Assembly (NCBI GenBank): GCA_902799045.1
Contig: CADBZH010000009.1
Coordinates: forward strand, 1 to 64,000
Reading direction: 5' to 3'
From: an uncultured Eubacteriales bacterium
GTDB lineage: Bacteria; Bacillota; Clostridia; Christensenellales; Aristaeellaceae
DNA: 64,000 nt
In this document: piece after piece, positions 15,769-24,965 of the stretch
Layout: each line of letters begins with the position of its first letter
Position numbering within the stretch: the stretch's first letter is position 1
The notes under the pieces: generated by a model
The model's input: only the letters and a program-made list of their open reading frames with translations
What the model was told of the DNA's origin: nothing
Database searches by the model: none
Translations under genes and position numbers: made by a program

Positions 15769-18246
15769 TTAACGCCTCGCTCCCAACTCCTTCGCGATCC
15801 TTTCCGCCACGATCTCCGCGGCCCGGCCCGTCTCTTTGCAGCCGAAGAAATCCAGCACGGCCTTGCAGTTGGCGGGGCCGTCGATGGGCTTTTCCAGCAT
15901 CGCCAGCAGCTTGGCCTCGCTGTGGGCCACCAGCAGCGGCGATTCGTCCGGGTTGAAGTAGAGCCCGCGCTCGGCGATGTAGTCCTCAAGGTCCGGCTCA
16001 TAGAAGATCGTCGGCCGGTTCAGCAGCATGAAGTCGCCGCCGATGGAGGAGTAGTCGGTGATCAGCATGTCGGAGATCAGCAGAAGCCGCGACGGCTCCG
16101 GCCAGGCGCTCACGTCCATCTGCGCGTCGGAGCGGATGCCCCGGGAGTCGATGTGGCCGCGGGTGATGCACACCCACTTCGCGCCAGTGACGCGCTCCAG
16201 CGTCTGTCGCACCTTCTCCAGGCTCAGCCCGGCGTCCTGCACGGAGCCGCTGGTGCCGGTGCGGAAGGTCGGCGCGTACATCAGCACCTTCGTGCCCGGG
16301 CTGATGCCCAGCGCCTCGCGGGTGGCCCGCGCCACCTCCGGCGGGTTTTGCAGCAGTACGTCGTTGCGCGGATAGCCGCATTCCAGGATCTCGCCCTTCA
16401 CCGCGAAGCCGCTGCGATAGACGCCGCTGCCGAACGTGGAGCCGGACACGGCCACATCGATGCGCCTGGCCTCGGCGAGGAAGTAGCGGTTCTTCGGCTC
16501 CAGGTCCAGGCGGACCTTCTTGAAGCCCCGGTCGCCGTGCCAGGTCTGGATGTACAGCTGGTCGGGGAACTTCCGCATCCAGATCTTCATGCCGGCGTTG
16601 GTGACGATGACCTTCGAGGTCGCCATCTCCCGCAGGGTCTTCAGCCCGCCGCGGGGCGCCTTTCGCACGTAGTCCGGGATCTCCGGCGAGGCCATGCCCT
16701 TGCCGCTGAGGCGGAACACCTGCCGGGCCTGGGGCGCGAGGGCGTGCAGCGCCTCGGACACGGCCCGGGGATTGTCGTTGTAGAGCTTGCCGTCGTAGCT
16801 GGTGAAGAACACCTTGTCGCCCTCCACGCCGTACAGCGCGTGGCAGAGCGTCATCCAGGCGCTGAACAGGGGATAGGGCAGCTTCTTCAGCGCGTTCAGC
16901 ACCGTAAACAGCGCCTTGTTGCGCTTGAGCCGCGCCTTCAGCGACAGCTTCGCCGGGGCCTGGACCCGGCGGGCGGGATCGGGCACGCCCTCCGGCACGG
17001 GGATGACGTAGAGTCCCCGCCGGCCCTCGTGCACGGAGTCGATGGCGATATGGTCTCCCGCGCGGTTCCAGCGGGGGTGCAGGTCGCAGCGGCAGTCGCC
17101 CACGTACCTCAGCGGCGAAAACACCCGGGCGACGCGCTGGGCGAGGTTCGCCTCATCGGAGCAGATGAACACCGAGGCCAGTCGCTTGCGGTTGGGATAG
17201 GTGTCGGTGACGACACGCGCGCCGTCCGGCGAGTAGCTGCAATGCCCGTCCGTGCGCAGCTCGGGCCAGAGCAGCCGGTATTCCCGGCTCTGGTCCTTCA
17301 TCAGGTAGTAGTGGTCGTCGGTGGCGGCCTTGCGCAGGAACGACAGGATCTCACCGTCGTTTTTCCAGTAGCTGTGGGAGGCGAAGCCGTCGTCGCTGAG
17401 GTTGTAGAGCCCCGTGCCGTCGGTGTTCGCGGTCACCAGCCGCGTGTGCTTCCGCCCGCCCTTGAACCAGCGGTGCAGCACCATGAAGCGGGTGCCGGAG
17501 GGGTTGATCATCAGGTGGTTCACCTTGTGCTCGGCCCCGTCCATGCTGGGATCGGGCTCGAAGGCGGCGAAGTCGGTGTATTTGAGCAGCGGCGTCACCC
17601 GCCCGTCCGCCAGCTCCATCCGCCAGATGCAGGGCGCGTCGGGGCAGAGCCGGCCCTTCGAGGCGTCCGGCAGGTTGGAATAGCCGTAGCCGGGGCGCAT
17701 GCGGTGCAGGCGGCTGAAATCCAGCGACAGGGCAAAGCGCCCGTCCTTCGACACGTCGTACACCGGCATCGGCAGCGTGCGTACCTCCCGGAAGGTGTCG
17801 GCGTCGAAGATCACCGAGCAATACCGGCCGTCCCGGAAGTCGTTGAACAGGATGTAACGGCTGAAATCCGGCCCGAGCCACTGGGCCATGCAGCCCTGCT
17901 GCACGTTCCAGGCGCGTACGGCGGCGATGGTGCACGTCTGGCCGCTTTCGGCGTCGATCAGCACCAGCTCCGCGGCTTCCGCCGGGGCGACGGACTTCCA
18001 GGTGCGCCGGGCCTTCAGGGCGATGATCCGCCGGTCCGCCGCGTCCCAGGGGGACTTGTCATAGTAGCCGAAGTAGTATTCAAAGCCGTCGTCGGGCGTC
18101 ACCCGGCACACGTCGCCTTCATATTGGATCTTCTCGTCCGACAGCGCGTAGCCGATGTACTGATACGCCCGCTTGCCCACCTTCTTCACGAAGGGGAACG
18201 GCTCCAGCACGCGCTTGGCCAGCGATTCGATTTCATGTAAGCCCAT
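15769..18246 (-). CDS. Beta-propeller / CDP-glycerol glycerophosphotransferase-like fusion
   Basis: 825 aa. The C-terminal ~330 residues are a TagB/TagF-type polymerase domain: TWHGDRGFKK (~565), GYPRND (~623), YAPTFRTG, DMLITDYSSIGGDF (~728) and EPDLEDY. Family members transfer glycerol- or ribitol-phosphate from CDP-activated donors to teichoic acid or capsule chains at the cytoplasmic face of the membrane. The first ~440 residues look like a beta-propeller related to oligogalacturonate-lyase/WD40-like proteins (FGYYDKSPWD, SPDGARVVTDTYPN, LHPRWNRAGDHIAIDS). Start at 18246 is preferred because the predicted promoter leaves a ~30-nt leader there; its ribosome site is weak (GGGG, 8 nt away). 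No teichoic-acid genes flank it. Confidence 0.82.
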   Translation of the reverse strand: MGLHEIESLAKRVLEPFPFVKKVGKRAYQYIGYALSDEKIQYEGDVCRVTPDDGFEYYFGYYDKSPWDAADRRIIALKARRTWKSVAPAEAAELVLIDAESGQTCTIAAVRAWNVQQGCMAQWLGPDFSRYILFNDFRDGRYCSVIFDADTFREVRTLPMPVYDVSKDGRFALSLDFSRLHRMRPGYGYSNLPDASKGRLCPDAPCIWRMELADGRVTPLLKYTDFAAFEPDPSMDGAEHKVNHLMINPSGTRFMVLHRWFKGGRKHTRLVTANTDGTGLYNLSDDGFASHSYWKNDGEILSFLRKAATDDHYYLMKDQSREYRLLWPELRTDGHCSYSPDGARVVTDTYPNRKRLASVFICSDEANLAQRVARVFSPLRYVGDCRCDLHPRWNRAGDHIAIDSVHEGRRGLYVIPVPEGVPDPARRVQAPAKLSLKARLKRNKALFTVLNALKKLPYPLFSAWMTLCHALYGVEGDKVFFTSYDGKLYNDNPRAVSEALHALAPQARQVFRLSGKGMASPEIPDYVRKAPRGGLKTLREMATSKVIVTNAGMKIWMRKFPDQLYIQTWHGDRGFKKVRLDLEPKNRYFLAEARRIDVAVSGSTFGSGVYRSGFAVKGEILECGYPRNDVLLQNPPEVARATREALGISPGTKVLMYAPTFRTGTSGSVQDAGLSLEKVRQTLERVTGAKWVCITRGHIDSRGIRSDAQMDVSAWPEPSRLLLISDMLITDYSSIGGDFMLLNRPTIFYEPDLEDYIAERGLYFNPDESPLLVAHSEAKLLAMLEKPIDGPANCKAVLDFFGCKETGRAAEIVAERIAKELGARR

Positions 18247-18286
18247 AACAATAACCCCGTTTGTATTCTCTGCGTGATCCACCATA

Positions 18287-18315
18287 ATGATATATGCTGA
18301 CAGGGAAAAAGTCAA
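18287..18315 (-). promoter_or_regulatory. Promoter of the propeller/TagF-like gene
   Basis: -35 TTGACT (18310-18315), 17-bp spacer, -10 TATCAT (18287-18292). Confidence 0.65.
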
Positions 18316-18360
18316 CCGCCGCGGCTGACCGGTTACCCTCTGTTCCATACGGAACCAGGG

Positions 18361-18478
18361 GACCGGATTCCCACGTCGTCGCTGCGCTCCTCCTCGGAAT
18401 GACGTACAACAGGTCCGAATCTGTACAACGTCATTGCGAGGAGGTCAGGGCGAAGTCGTGACCGACGTGGCAATCCGG
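18361..18478. repeat. Family A composite inverted repeat (long copy 1)
   Basis: Left part GACCGGATTCCCACGTCG..., right part a reversed counterpart ending GACGTGGCAATCCGG; the two halves can fold on each other. It is almost base-for-base the same as 63643-63760, differing mainly in the central linker. Confidence 0.85.
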
Positions 18479-18566
18479 TTCTCCCAAAAAATGAATCAGG
18501 GAGGCGTGAAACCCTTACGCCGCAGGCGGATTGCGCCTGTTTTCCGATTCTTCCCATACAATTTAC

Positions 18567-18607
18567 TTGACTTTTGTGCCCATTGGGTTACAATTAGATT
18601 GTCTAAC
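18567..18607 (+). promoter_or_regulatory. Promoter and MarR/FabT-type operator of the fatty-acid operon
   Basis: -35 TTGACT (18567-18572), 16-bp spacer, -10 TACAAT (18589-18594). A palindrome overlaps the -10: TTAGA-TTG-TCTAA (18594-18606), nested in GTTACAAT...ATTGTCTAAC (18587-18607). Such a site would let the MarR protein encoded next door repress its own operon. Confidence 0.7.
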
Positions 18608-18650
18608 TAAGTATCGACGACATTGTGACATCCGCTTCGGAGGTGGAAGG

Positions 18651-19109
18651 ATGGACGCGCTGGGCAATGAGCTGAACCGCCTGCTGGTGGACACCTACCG
18701 CGCCGCGGGGAAGATCGAGCAGGTGATGCTGGCCGAGCTGTCCGACGGCAAGCTGAGCCTGTCGGAGATGCGGGCCATCGAGTGCGTGGGCGCCAGCCGC
18801 CGCCGGGGCCGCACCGTCACCGAGATTTCCCAGGAGCTGGACATCACGCTGCCCTCCGTCACGGCCATGATGAAGCGCCTGGAGCAGAAGGGCTACCTCA
18901 CCAAGCAGCGCAGCCTGGAGGACGGCCGCCAGGTGGTCATCCGGCTCACGGACGCGGGCATGCACGCCTATATCGGCTATCTGTACGCCCAGCGGAAGAT
19001 GATCAACGCCGTGCGCCGCTGCATCGAGGACGAGGACGTGGCGGTGCTGCTCAGGTCGCTGAAGGGCCTGAACGGATTCTTCACCCAGAAGATGGAAGAG
19101 CTGAAGTAG
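18651..19109 (+). CDS. MarR-family repressor, probable FabT-like fatty-acid regulator
   Basis: 152 aa winged-helix MarR protein. The recognition helix region is TVTEISQELDITLPSVTAMM (~residues 55-74), the wing is KQRSLEDGRQVVIRLTDAG (~84-102), and dimerisation helices lie at both ends. Start at 18651 has AGGTGGAAGG just before it; an upstream extension would run through the promoter. It is followed after 6 bp by fabH. In Streptococcus and Clostridia a MarR protein (FabT) heads the fab operon and represses it with acyl-ACP as co-repressor; position and operator make that role likely here. Confidence 0.85.
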   Translation: MDALGNELNRLLVDTYRAAGKIEQVMLAELSDGKLSLSEMRAIECVGASRRRGRTVTEISQELDITLPSVTAMMKRLEQKGYLTKQRSLEDGRQVVIRLTDAGMHAYIGYLYAQRKMINAVRRCIEDEDVAVLLRSLKGLNGFFTQKMEELK

Positions 19110-19115
19110 GGGGTA

Positions 19116-20069
19116 ATGCGCTTGAAGATATATGGCACCGGCAGTGCGCTGCCGAAGAGGGTCGTGACGAACGACGACCTGGCGGCCTTCCTGGATACCA
19201 GCGACGAATGGATCTCCACCCGCACCGGCATCCGCGAGCGGCGCGTCCTGTCTGAGGAGACGCTGCAATCCCTGGCGGAGCGGGCCGGGGCGATGGCGCT
19301 GAGCAGCGCGAACGTCGCGCCGGAGGCGATCGATTATGTGCTGGTTTCCACCGTACAGGCGGAGACGCTGACCCCGGCGCTGGCCTGCGATATCCAGCCG
19401 GCCCTGGGGCTGAAGTGCATGGGCATGGACCTGAACGCCGGCTGCACCGGCTTCATCGCGGCGCTTGCCGTGGCCGAGGGCCTGATCGCCTCGGGCCGCG
19501 CCAGGAAGATACTGATCGTGAGCGCCGAGGCGGTGACCCGCTTTGCCGACTGGCGGGATCGCTCCACCTGCGTGCTCTTCGGCGACGCCGCCGGGGCCTG
19601 CGTGGTGGGCGAGGGCGAGGGCGTGAAGGATATCCGCTTTGTCAGCGAGCCGCGGCGCGACGTGCTCTGCGCCACCACCCCGCCGGGCAACAGCCCCTTC
19701 GCCGGCGAGCTCAGGCCCGCGGAGTATCTGAAGATGCAGGGCCAGGAGGTCTACAAGTTCGCGGTGTCCCACGCGTTCCGGGACGTTCGCGAGATGCTGG
19801 CCGACCACGATTTGCAGCCGGAGGACATCGATTTCTACGTGCTGCACCAGGCAAATATGCGCATCCTGGAGGCCGTCCGGACCCGCCTGAAGGTGGAGCC
19901 GGAGCGCTTCCCCCACAACATTGAACGCACGGGCAACACGTCCTCGGCCACCGTTCCGGTGCTGCTGGACGAGCTGAACCGCGCGGGCAGGCTGAAACCG
20001 GGCTGCCGCGTGATCCTGAACGCCTTCGGCGCGGGATTGTGCACGGGTACGGCGCTGGTGGAGTTTTGA
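19116..20069 (+). CDS. fabH: Beta-ketoacyl-ACP synthase III
   Basis: 317 aa. Thiolase fold with the FabH catalytic triad: Cys in LNAGCTGFIAAL (~109), His in VLHQANMRILEAV (~244) and Asn in ERTGNTSSATVP (~274). It starts fatty-acid synthesis by condensing acyl-CoA with malonyl-ACP. N-terminal KIYGTGSALPKRVVTNDDL and SDEWISTRTGIRER are family hallmarks. It lies 6 bp after the regulator gene, with AGGGGG as ribosome site. Confidence 0.95.
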   Translation: MRLKIYGTGSALPKRVVTNDDLAAFLDTSDEWISTRTGIRERRVLSEETLQSLAERAGAMALSSANVAPEAIDYVLVSTVQAETLTPALACDIQPALGLKCMGMDLNAGCTGFIAALAVAEGLIASGRARKILIVSAEAVTRFADWRDRSTCVLFGDAAGACVVGEGEGVKDIRFVSEPRRDVLCATTPPGNSPFAGELRPAEYLKMQGQEVYKFAVSHAFRDVREMLADHDLQPEDIDFYVLHQANMRILEAVRTRLKVEPERFPHNIERTGNTSSATVPVLLDELNRAGRLKPGCRVILNAFGAGLCTGTALVEF

Positions 20070-20134
20070 CCTCCTCCGCGCCGGCGGCATGAACATAGAT
20101 CACCCCAATACATTTTATCAGGAGGAAATGAAAA

Positions 20135-20365
20135 ATGGACAACGTGTTTGAGAAGATCGTGGAGACCATCGTGGACGCCAAGGGCATCGACGCCGCTTCC
20201 GTCAAGCCGGAGAGCACCTTCAAGGACCTGAACGTGGATTCCCTGGACATCGCCGAGATGGTCATGACCCTGGAGGACGAGTTCGGCATCACCATCGAGC
20301 TGGAAGAGGGCATCGCCACCGTGCAGGACCTGGTGAACCTGATCAACGAAAGGATCGCGGGTTAA
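20135..20365 (+). CDS. acpP: Acyl carrier protein
   Basis: 76 aa acidic protein. The phosphopantetheine attachment Ser (~36) is in NVDSLDIAEMVM, followed by EDEFGITIELEEG. It carries the growing acyl chain for the enzymes encoded on either side. A good ribosome site (AGGAGG) precedes the ATG. Only one base separates its stop from fabK. Confidence 0.95.
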   Translation: MDNVFEKIVETIVDAKGIDAASVKPESTFKDLNVDSLDIAEMVMTLEDEFGITIELEEGIATVQDLVNLINERIAG

Positions 20366-20366
20366 G

Positions 20367-21314
20367 ATGCTGAAGAGCAGAATTTGCGACGCCATCGGTA
20401 TCCGCTGCCCGATCTTTCAGGGAGGCATGGCCTGGGTCTCCGACGCGAAGCTGGCGGCGGCCGTCTCCAACGCGGGGGGCCTGGGCATCATCTCCGCCAT
20501 GAACGCGGATGAGAATTATGTGCGCGACCAGATTCGCCTGTGCCGCGAGCAGACGGACAAGCCCTTCGGCGTGAACATCATGCTGATGAGCCCCCACGTG
20601 GAGGCCGTGGCGCGGCTGGTGATCGAGGAGAAGGTTCCCGTGGTCACCACCGGCGCGGGCCTGCCCGGCAAGTACATGCCCGCCTGGATCGAGGCCGGCA
20701 TCAAGGTGGTGCCCGTGGTGCCCAGCGTGGCGATTGCCCGCCGGGTGGAGCGCGGCGGCGCCACCGCCGTGATCGCCGAGGGCACCGAATCCGGCGGCCA
20801 CATCGGCGAGCTGACCACGATGGCGCTGGTGCCCCAGGTGGTGGACGCGGTGCAGATCCCCGTCCTCGCCGCCGGCGGCATTGCCGACGGGCGCGGCATG
20901 GCCGCGGCGTTCATGCTGGGCGCCGAGGGCGTGCAGTGCGGCACGCGGTTCCTCTCCGCCCATGAGTGCGGCATCCATGAGAATTACAAGAAGAAGGTCC
21001 TGGACGCGCGGGACATCGACACCCAGGTGACCGGCCGCAGGCTGGGCCACCCGGTGCGCGCGCTGCGCAATCCGTTCGTCAACCGGTTCGCCGAGATGGA
21101 GCGCGATCCCGCGGTCTCCGACGAGGCCCTTTCCGCCTTCGGCACCGGCGCGGTCCGCAAGGCCGCGGTGGACGGCGATCTGCAGGGCGGCTCCTTCCTG
21201 GCGGGGCAGATCGCCGCGCTGGTGAAGAAGGAGCAGAGCGCGAAGGAGATCGTCGACGAGCTTATGAGCGAGACGGAGACCATCCTGGCCAAAGCCGCGG
21301 AGCGCGTGATATGA
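20367..21314 (+). CDS. fabK: FMN-dependent enoyl-ACP reductase II
   Basis: 315 aa TIM barrel of the FabK/nitronate monooxygenase family. Visible motifs: CPIFQGGMAWVSDAKLAAAV, FGVNIMLMSPH, VVTTGAGLPGKYM, AEGTESGGHIGELTT with the catalytic His, and AAGGIADGRGMAAAFMLGAE. FabK reduces enoyl-ACP with NAD(P)H and replaces FabI in many Firmicutes, giving natural insensitivity to triclosan. In related operons fabD follows; here a 133-bp gap and fabG follow instead. Confidence 0.93.
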   Translation: MLKSRICDAIGIRCPIFQGGMAWVSDAKLAAAVSNAGGLGIISAMNADENYVRDQIRLCREQTDKPFGVNIMLMSPHVEAVARLVIEEKVPVVTTGAGLPGKYMPAWIEAGIKVVPVVPSVAIARRVERGGATAVIAEGTESGGHIGELTTMALVPQVVDAVQIPVLAAGGIADGRGMAAAFMLGAEGVQCGTRFLSAHECGIHENYKKKVLDARDIDTQVTGRRLGHPVRALRNPFVNRFAEMERDPAVSDEALSAFGTGAVRKAAVDGDLQGGSFLAGQIAALVKKEQSAKEIVDELMSETETILAKAAERVI

Positions 21315-21447
21315 GAGCGAGGAGTTCGGAGGTAATTGCGAGGAGCTGGGAGATCACAGTGAACCGGCCATTGACTCCTCACTCCCAACTCCTCACTTCT
21401 AATCCAATATCCCGCACACATTCCATTAGAAATCAGGTGAGTATACT
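21315..21447. repeat. Gap between fabK and fabG with purine/pyrimidine mini-repeats
   Basis: Contains GAGGAGTTCGGAGG early and CTCCTCACTCCCAACTCCTCAC at about 21367-21388, which can pair in part. The latter is the reverse of the block at 13357-13399. No gene is seen; fabD would be expected at this position. Confidence 0.55.
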
Positions 21448-22191
21448 ATGCTGAACGGAAAAGTGGCCCTCGTCACCGGCGGGGCGCGCGGTATCGGCAA
21501 GGCCATCGCCATGAAGCTGGCGAGCCAGGGCGCGGACATCGCGATCCTGGACGCCGGGAGCCTGGAGCTGTCCGAGCAGACGGCGGAGGAGCTGCGGGCG
21601 CTGGGCGTGAAGGCCTTCGCGGTCCGCTGTGACATTACCGACTATGACCAGGTGACCGAGGCCGTCGCCCGGGTGAAGGAAGCCCTCGGCGGCGTGGACA
21701 TCCTGGTGAACAACGCGGGCATCACCCGCGACAAGCTGGCCCTGCGCATGACGCCGGAGGATTTTGACGCGGTGCTGAGCGTGAACCTGAAGGGCACGTT
21801 TTTGATGATCAAGGCGCTGTACGCCGATTTCATGAAGAAGCGCGCGGGCCGCATCGTCAACATCGCTTCCATCTCCGGCCTGATGGGCAACGCGGGCCAG
21901 GCGAACTATTCCGCCTCCAAGGCCGGCGTGGTGGGCCTGACCAAGACCATCGCCAAGGAGCTGGCCAGCCGCAACGTGACCTGCAACGCCATCGCGCCGG
22001 GCTTCATCGAGACGCCCATGACCGCGAACATGAACCAGGAGGCGCTTCAGGAGGGCTTGAAGAGCATCCCCCTGCGCCGCATGGGCAAGCCCGAGGACGT
22101 GGCGGCGGCCGCGGCCTTCCTGGCCAGCGACGAGGCCGGCTACATCACCGGCGCCGTTCTGAATGTCGATGGTGGATTCTTTATGAGGTAA
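21448..22191 (+). CDS. fabG: 3-Oxoacyl-ACP reductase
   Basis: 247 aa short-chain dehydrogenase. NADP loop TGGARGIGKAIA (~residues 10-21), NNAGITRD, catalytic Ser in NIASISGLMG, and YSASKAG with Tyr ~153 and Lys ~157. NAIAPGFIETPMT follows as in FabG. It reduces beta-ketoacyl-ACP. ATG at 21448 is preceded by AATCAGGTGAG, a modest ribosome site. It ends 7 bp before the fabF start. Confidence 0.94.
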   Translation: MLNGKVALVTGGARGIGKAIAMKLASQGADIAILDAGSLELSEQTAEELRALGVKAFAVRCDITDYDQVTEAVARVKEALGGVDILVNNAGITRDKLALRMTPEDFDAVLSVNLKGTFLMIKALYADFMKKRAGRIVNIASISGLMGNAGQANYSASKAGVVGLTKTIAKELASRNVTCNAIAPGFIETPMTANMNQEALQEGLKSIPLRRMGKPEDVAAAAAFLASDEAGYITGAVLNVDGGFFMR

Positions 22192-22198
22192 ATTGGAT

Positions 22199-23428
22199 AT
22201 GAATCGTGTAGTGATTACCGGCGCGGGCGTCATTTCCCCGGTGGGAAGCGGCGTCGAGACCTTTTTCGACAACCTGACCCAAGGCGTGTGCGGCATCGGC
22301 CCGATCACCCGCTTTGACACCGAGGGCTACAAGGTGAAGCTGGCGGGTGAGGTGAAGGGCTTTGACCCCGAGGCCGCCGGCATCGACCGCGCCCAGGCCA
22401 AGCGCACGGACCTGTTCGCCCAGTATGCCATGGCGGCGGCCATCCAGGCCGTTGAAGACAGCGGCATCGAGGGTGCGGTCGCCCCGGAGCGCTTCGGCGT
22501 CTACGTCGGCAGCGGCATCGGCGGCATGCAGACCTTCGTACAGGAGACCGAGAAGCTGCTCAACCGCGGCCCCGGTCGCGTCTCACCCTTCTTCGTGCCG
22601 ATGATGATCGGCAACATGGCAGCGGGCAACATCGCCATCCGCTTTGGCGCCCAGGGCCCCTGCCTGCCCGTGGTGACGGCCTGCGCCACCAGCAGCCACG
22701 CCGTCGGCGAGGCCTTCCACGCCATCAAGTACGGCCTGGCGGACGCCATCATCGCCGGCGGCGCGGAGGCCACGATCATCCCGCTGGCGGTGGCGGGCTT
22801 CTCCAACATGAAGGCCCTCAGCGAGAGCGAGGACCCCAACGCGGCCTCCCTGCCCTTTGACGCCCGTCGCGGCGGCTTTGTGATGAGCGAGGGCAGCGGC
22901 ATCCTCGTGCTGGAGGAGCTGGAGCACGCCCGGGCCCGCGGCGCGAAGATCTACGCCGAGATCTGCGGCTACGGCAACACCTGCGACGCCTACCACATCA
23001 CCGCGCCCCAGCCGGAGGGCATCGGCGCGGCGAACGCCATCCGCCTGGCCCTGGAAGAGGCGGGCTACGATGGCGAGAAGCTGTACATCAACGCCCACGG
23101 CACCGGCACCGCCATGAACGACAAGGGCGAGACCCTGGCCATCAAGAAGGCGCTGGGGGAGGAACGGGCCCGCGCGGCGCTGATCAGCTCCACCAAGTCC
23201 ATGACCGGGCACATGCTGGGCGCGGCCGGCGGCGTGGAGGCCATCGCCTGCGCCATGGCGCTGAAGACCGGCATTGTGCCGCCCACGCTCCACCTGGATC
23301 AGCCCGACCCGGAGTGCGACCTGAACTACGTGCCGAACCGGGCCGTGAAGGGCGATCCCGAGGTGGCGATCTCCTCGTCGCTGGGCTTCGGCGGGCATAA
23401 CGCGGTGATCGCGATGAGAAAACTCTGA
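22199..23428 (+). CDS. fabF: Beta-ketoacyl-ACP synthase II
   Basis: About 409 aa. Starts RVVITGAGVISPVGSG. Catalytic triad of condensing enzymes: Cys in VVTACATSSHAVGEA (~162), His in NAHGTGTAMND (~300) and His in STKSMTGHMLGAAGG (~337). It elongates acyl-ACP. I chose the ATG at 22199, 10 nt after GAGG; an in-frame TTG at 22193 would add two residues but sits too close to that site. Confidence 0.94.
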   Translation: MNRVVITGAGVISPVGSGVETFFDNLTQGVCGIGPITRFDTEGYKVKLAGEVKGFDPEAAGIDRAQAKRTDLFAQYAMAAAIQAVEDSGIEGAVAPERFGVYVGSGIGGMQTFVQETEKLLNRGPGRVSPFFVPMMIGNMAAGNIAIRFGAQGPCLPVVTACATSSHAVGEAFHAIKYGLADAIIAGGAEATIIPLAVAGFSNMKALSESEDPNAASLPFDARRGGFVMSEGSGILVLEELEHARARGAKIYAEICGYGNTCDAYHITAPQPEGIGAANAIRLALEEAGYDGEKLYINAHGTGTAMNDKGETLAIKKALGEERARAALISSTKSMTGHMLGAAGGVEAIACAMALKTGIVPPTLHLDQPDPECDLNYVPNRAVKGDPEVAISSSLGFGGHNAVIAMRKL

Positions 23429-23457
23429 TACGAATCAACACGACAGGAGGACAATCC

Positions 23458-23886
23458 ATGTCTACTGAAAGACTTGACCGCGAACAGATCGCGCAAATCC
23501 TGCCTCACCGCGACGACATGGCGCTGCTGGACGAGGCGGCGCTGCTGGAGGATGGCACCGCCGAGGGCGTCTACCATGTGCGCGGCGATGAATTCTTCCT
23601 GCGGGGCCACTTCCCGGGCAACCCGGTCGTGCCGGGGGTCATCCAGTGCGAGATCATCGCACAGGCCTCCTGCATGCTGATGAAAGATGCCATTCCCGGC
23701 GGCACGCCCTACTACGCGGGCATCAACAGCGTCCGCTTCCGCAGGCCCGTGCGCCCCGGCGACACGATCACCGTCCATTCCCAGCTGGTGCGCAGCAAGG
23801 GCACGCTGTTCGTCGTCAAGGGCGAGGCCACCGTGGACGGCGCCGTCTGCGCGTCGGGAGAATTCATGTTCATGATCGCGAAATAG
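23458..23886 (+). CDS. fabZ: 3-Hydroxyacyl-ACP dehydratase
   Basis: 142 aa hot-dog fold. Begins with the substrate-loop region IAQILPHRDDMALLDEA; active-site His (~51) in GHFPGNPVVPGV and Glu (~65) in QCEIIAQAS. It dehydrates hydroxyacyl-ACP, completing the elongation cycle encoded by this operon. AGGAGG precedes the ATG. It is the last gene: the acc genes that often follow in Clostridia are not here. Confidence 0.94.
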   Translation: MSTERLDREQIAQILPHRDDMALLDEAALLEDGTAEGVYHVRGDEFFLRGHFPGNPVVPGVIQCEIIAQASCMLMKDAIPGGTPYYAGINSVRFRRPVRPGDTITVHSQLVRSKGTLFVVKGEATVDGAVCASGEFMFMIAK

Positions 23887-23901
23887 CACATTCGCACAGA
23901 C

Positions 23902-23933
23902 ACAGCAGGGGCGGCATTGGCCGCCCCTGCTGT
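23902..23933 (+). terminator. Hairpin ending the fatty-acid operon
   Basis: ACAGCAGGGGCGG (23902-23914) pairs with CCGCCCCTGCTGT (23921-23933), with the inner C-G closing a 4-nt loop: 14 bp, very GC-rich, 15 bp after the fabZ stop. No U-run follows. The arm sequence belongs to repeat family C, so the terminator may be derived from a repeat. Confidence 0.6.
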
Positions 23934-23942
23934 CAATAGTAT

Positions 23943-24077
23943 AGAGACCGGATTACCGCGTCGGGCTTGCACCCTTCTCGCAATGACGCAGTGCGCTGCG
24001 ACAGAGCAGCATGATCGTACGTACGAACAATGTCATTGCGAGGAGCCCCAAAGGGTCGACGCGGCAATCCGGTCTCT
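23943..24077. repeat. Family A composite inverted repeat
   Basis: Ends AGAGACCGGATT and AATCCGGTCTCT are inverted copies. The inner halves carry TTCTCGCAATGACG and GTCATTGCGAGGAG. It lies in the 323-bp gap between fabZ and the glutamine-type ATPase gene, which otherwise holds only the hairpin above and about 130 bp with nothing recognisable. Confidence 0.8.
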
Positions 24078-24209
24078 TTCCAGGCTCTTTGCGGAATGCT
24101 GTGGGATTGGTATAACGTAGTCTGCAGACGTTCCGTCATCAAACAGCATCGAAGGAGAAAACCTGCAAGCCTTCTCGTCTCATTCCTCAGGTTTCCGTGA
24201 TGAACCTCT

Positions 24210-24957
<748 letters not shown>

Positions 24958-24965
<8 letters not shown>

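Larger units (their letters stand above)
18247..18650. other. Divergent intergenic region with two promoters and a long repeat
   Basis: Contains, left to right: the minus-strand promoter of the fusion gene, a 118-bp family A composite repeat, about 85 bp with no recognisable feature, and the plus-strand promoter-operator of the fatty-acid operon. No coding sequence is seen. Confidence 0.6.
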
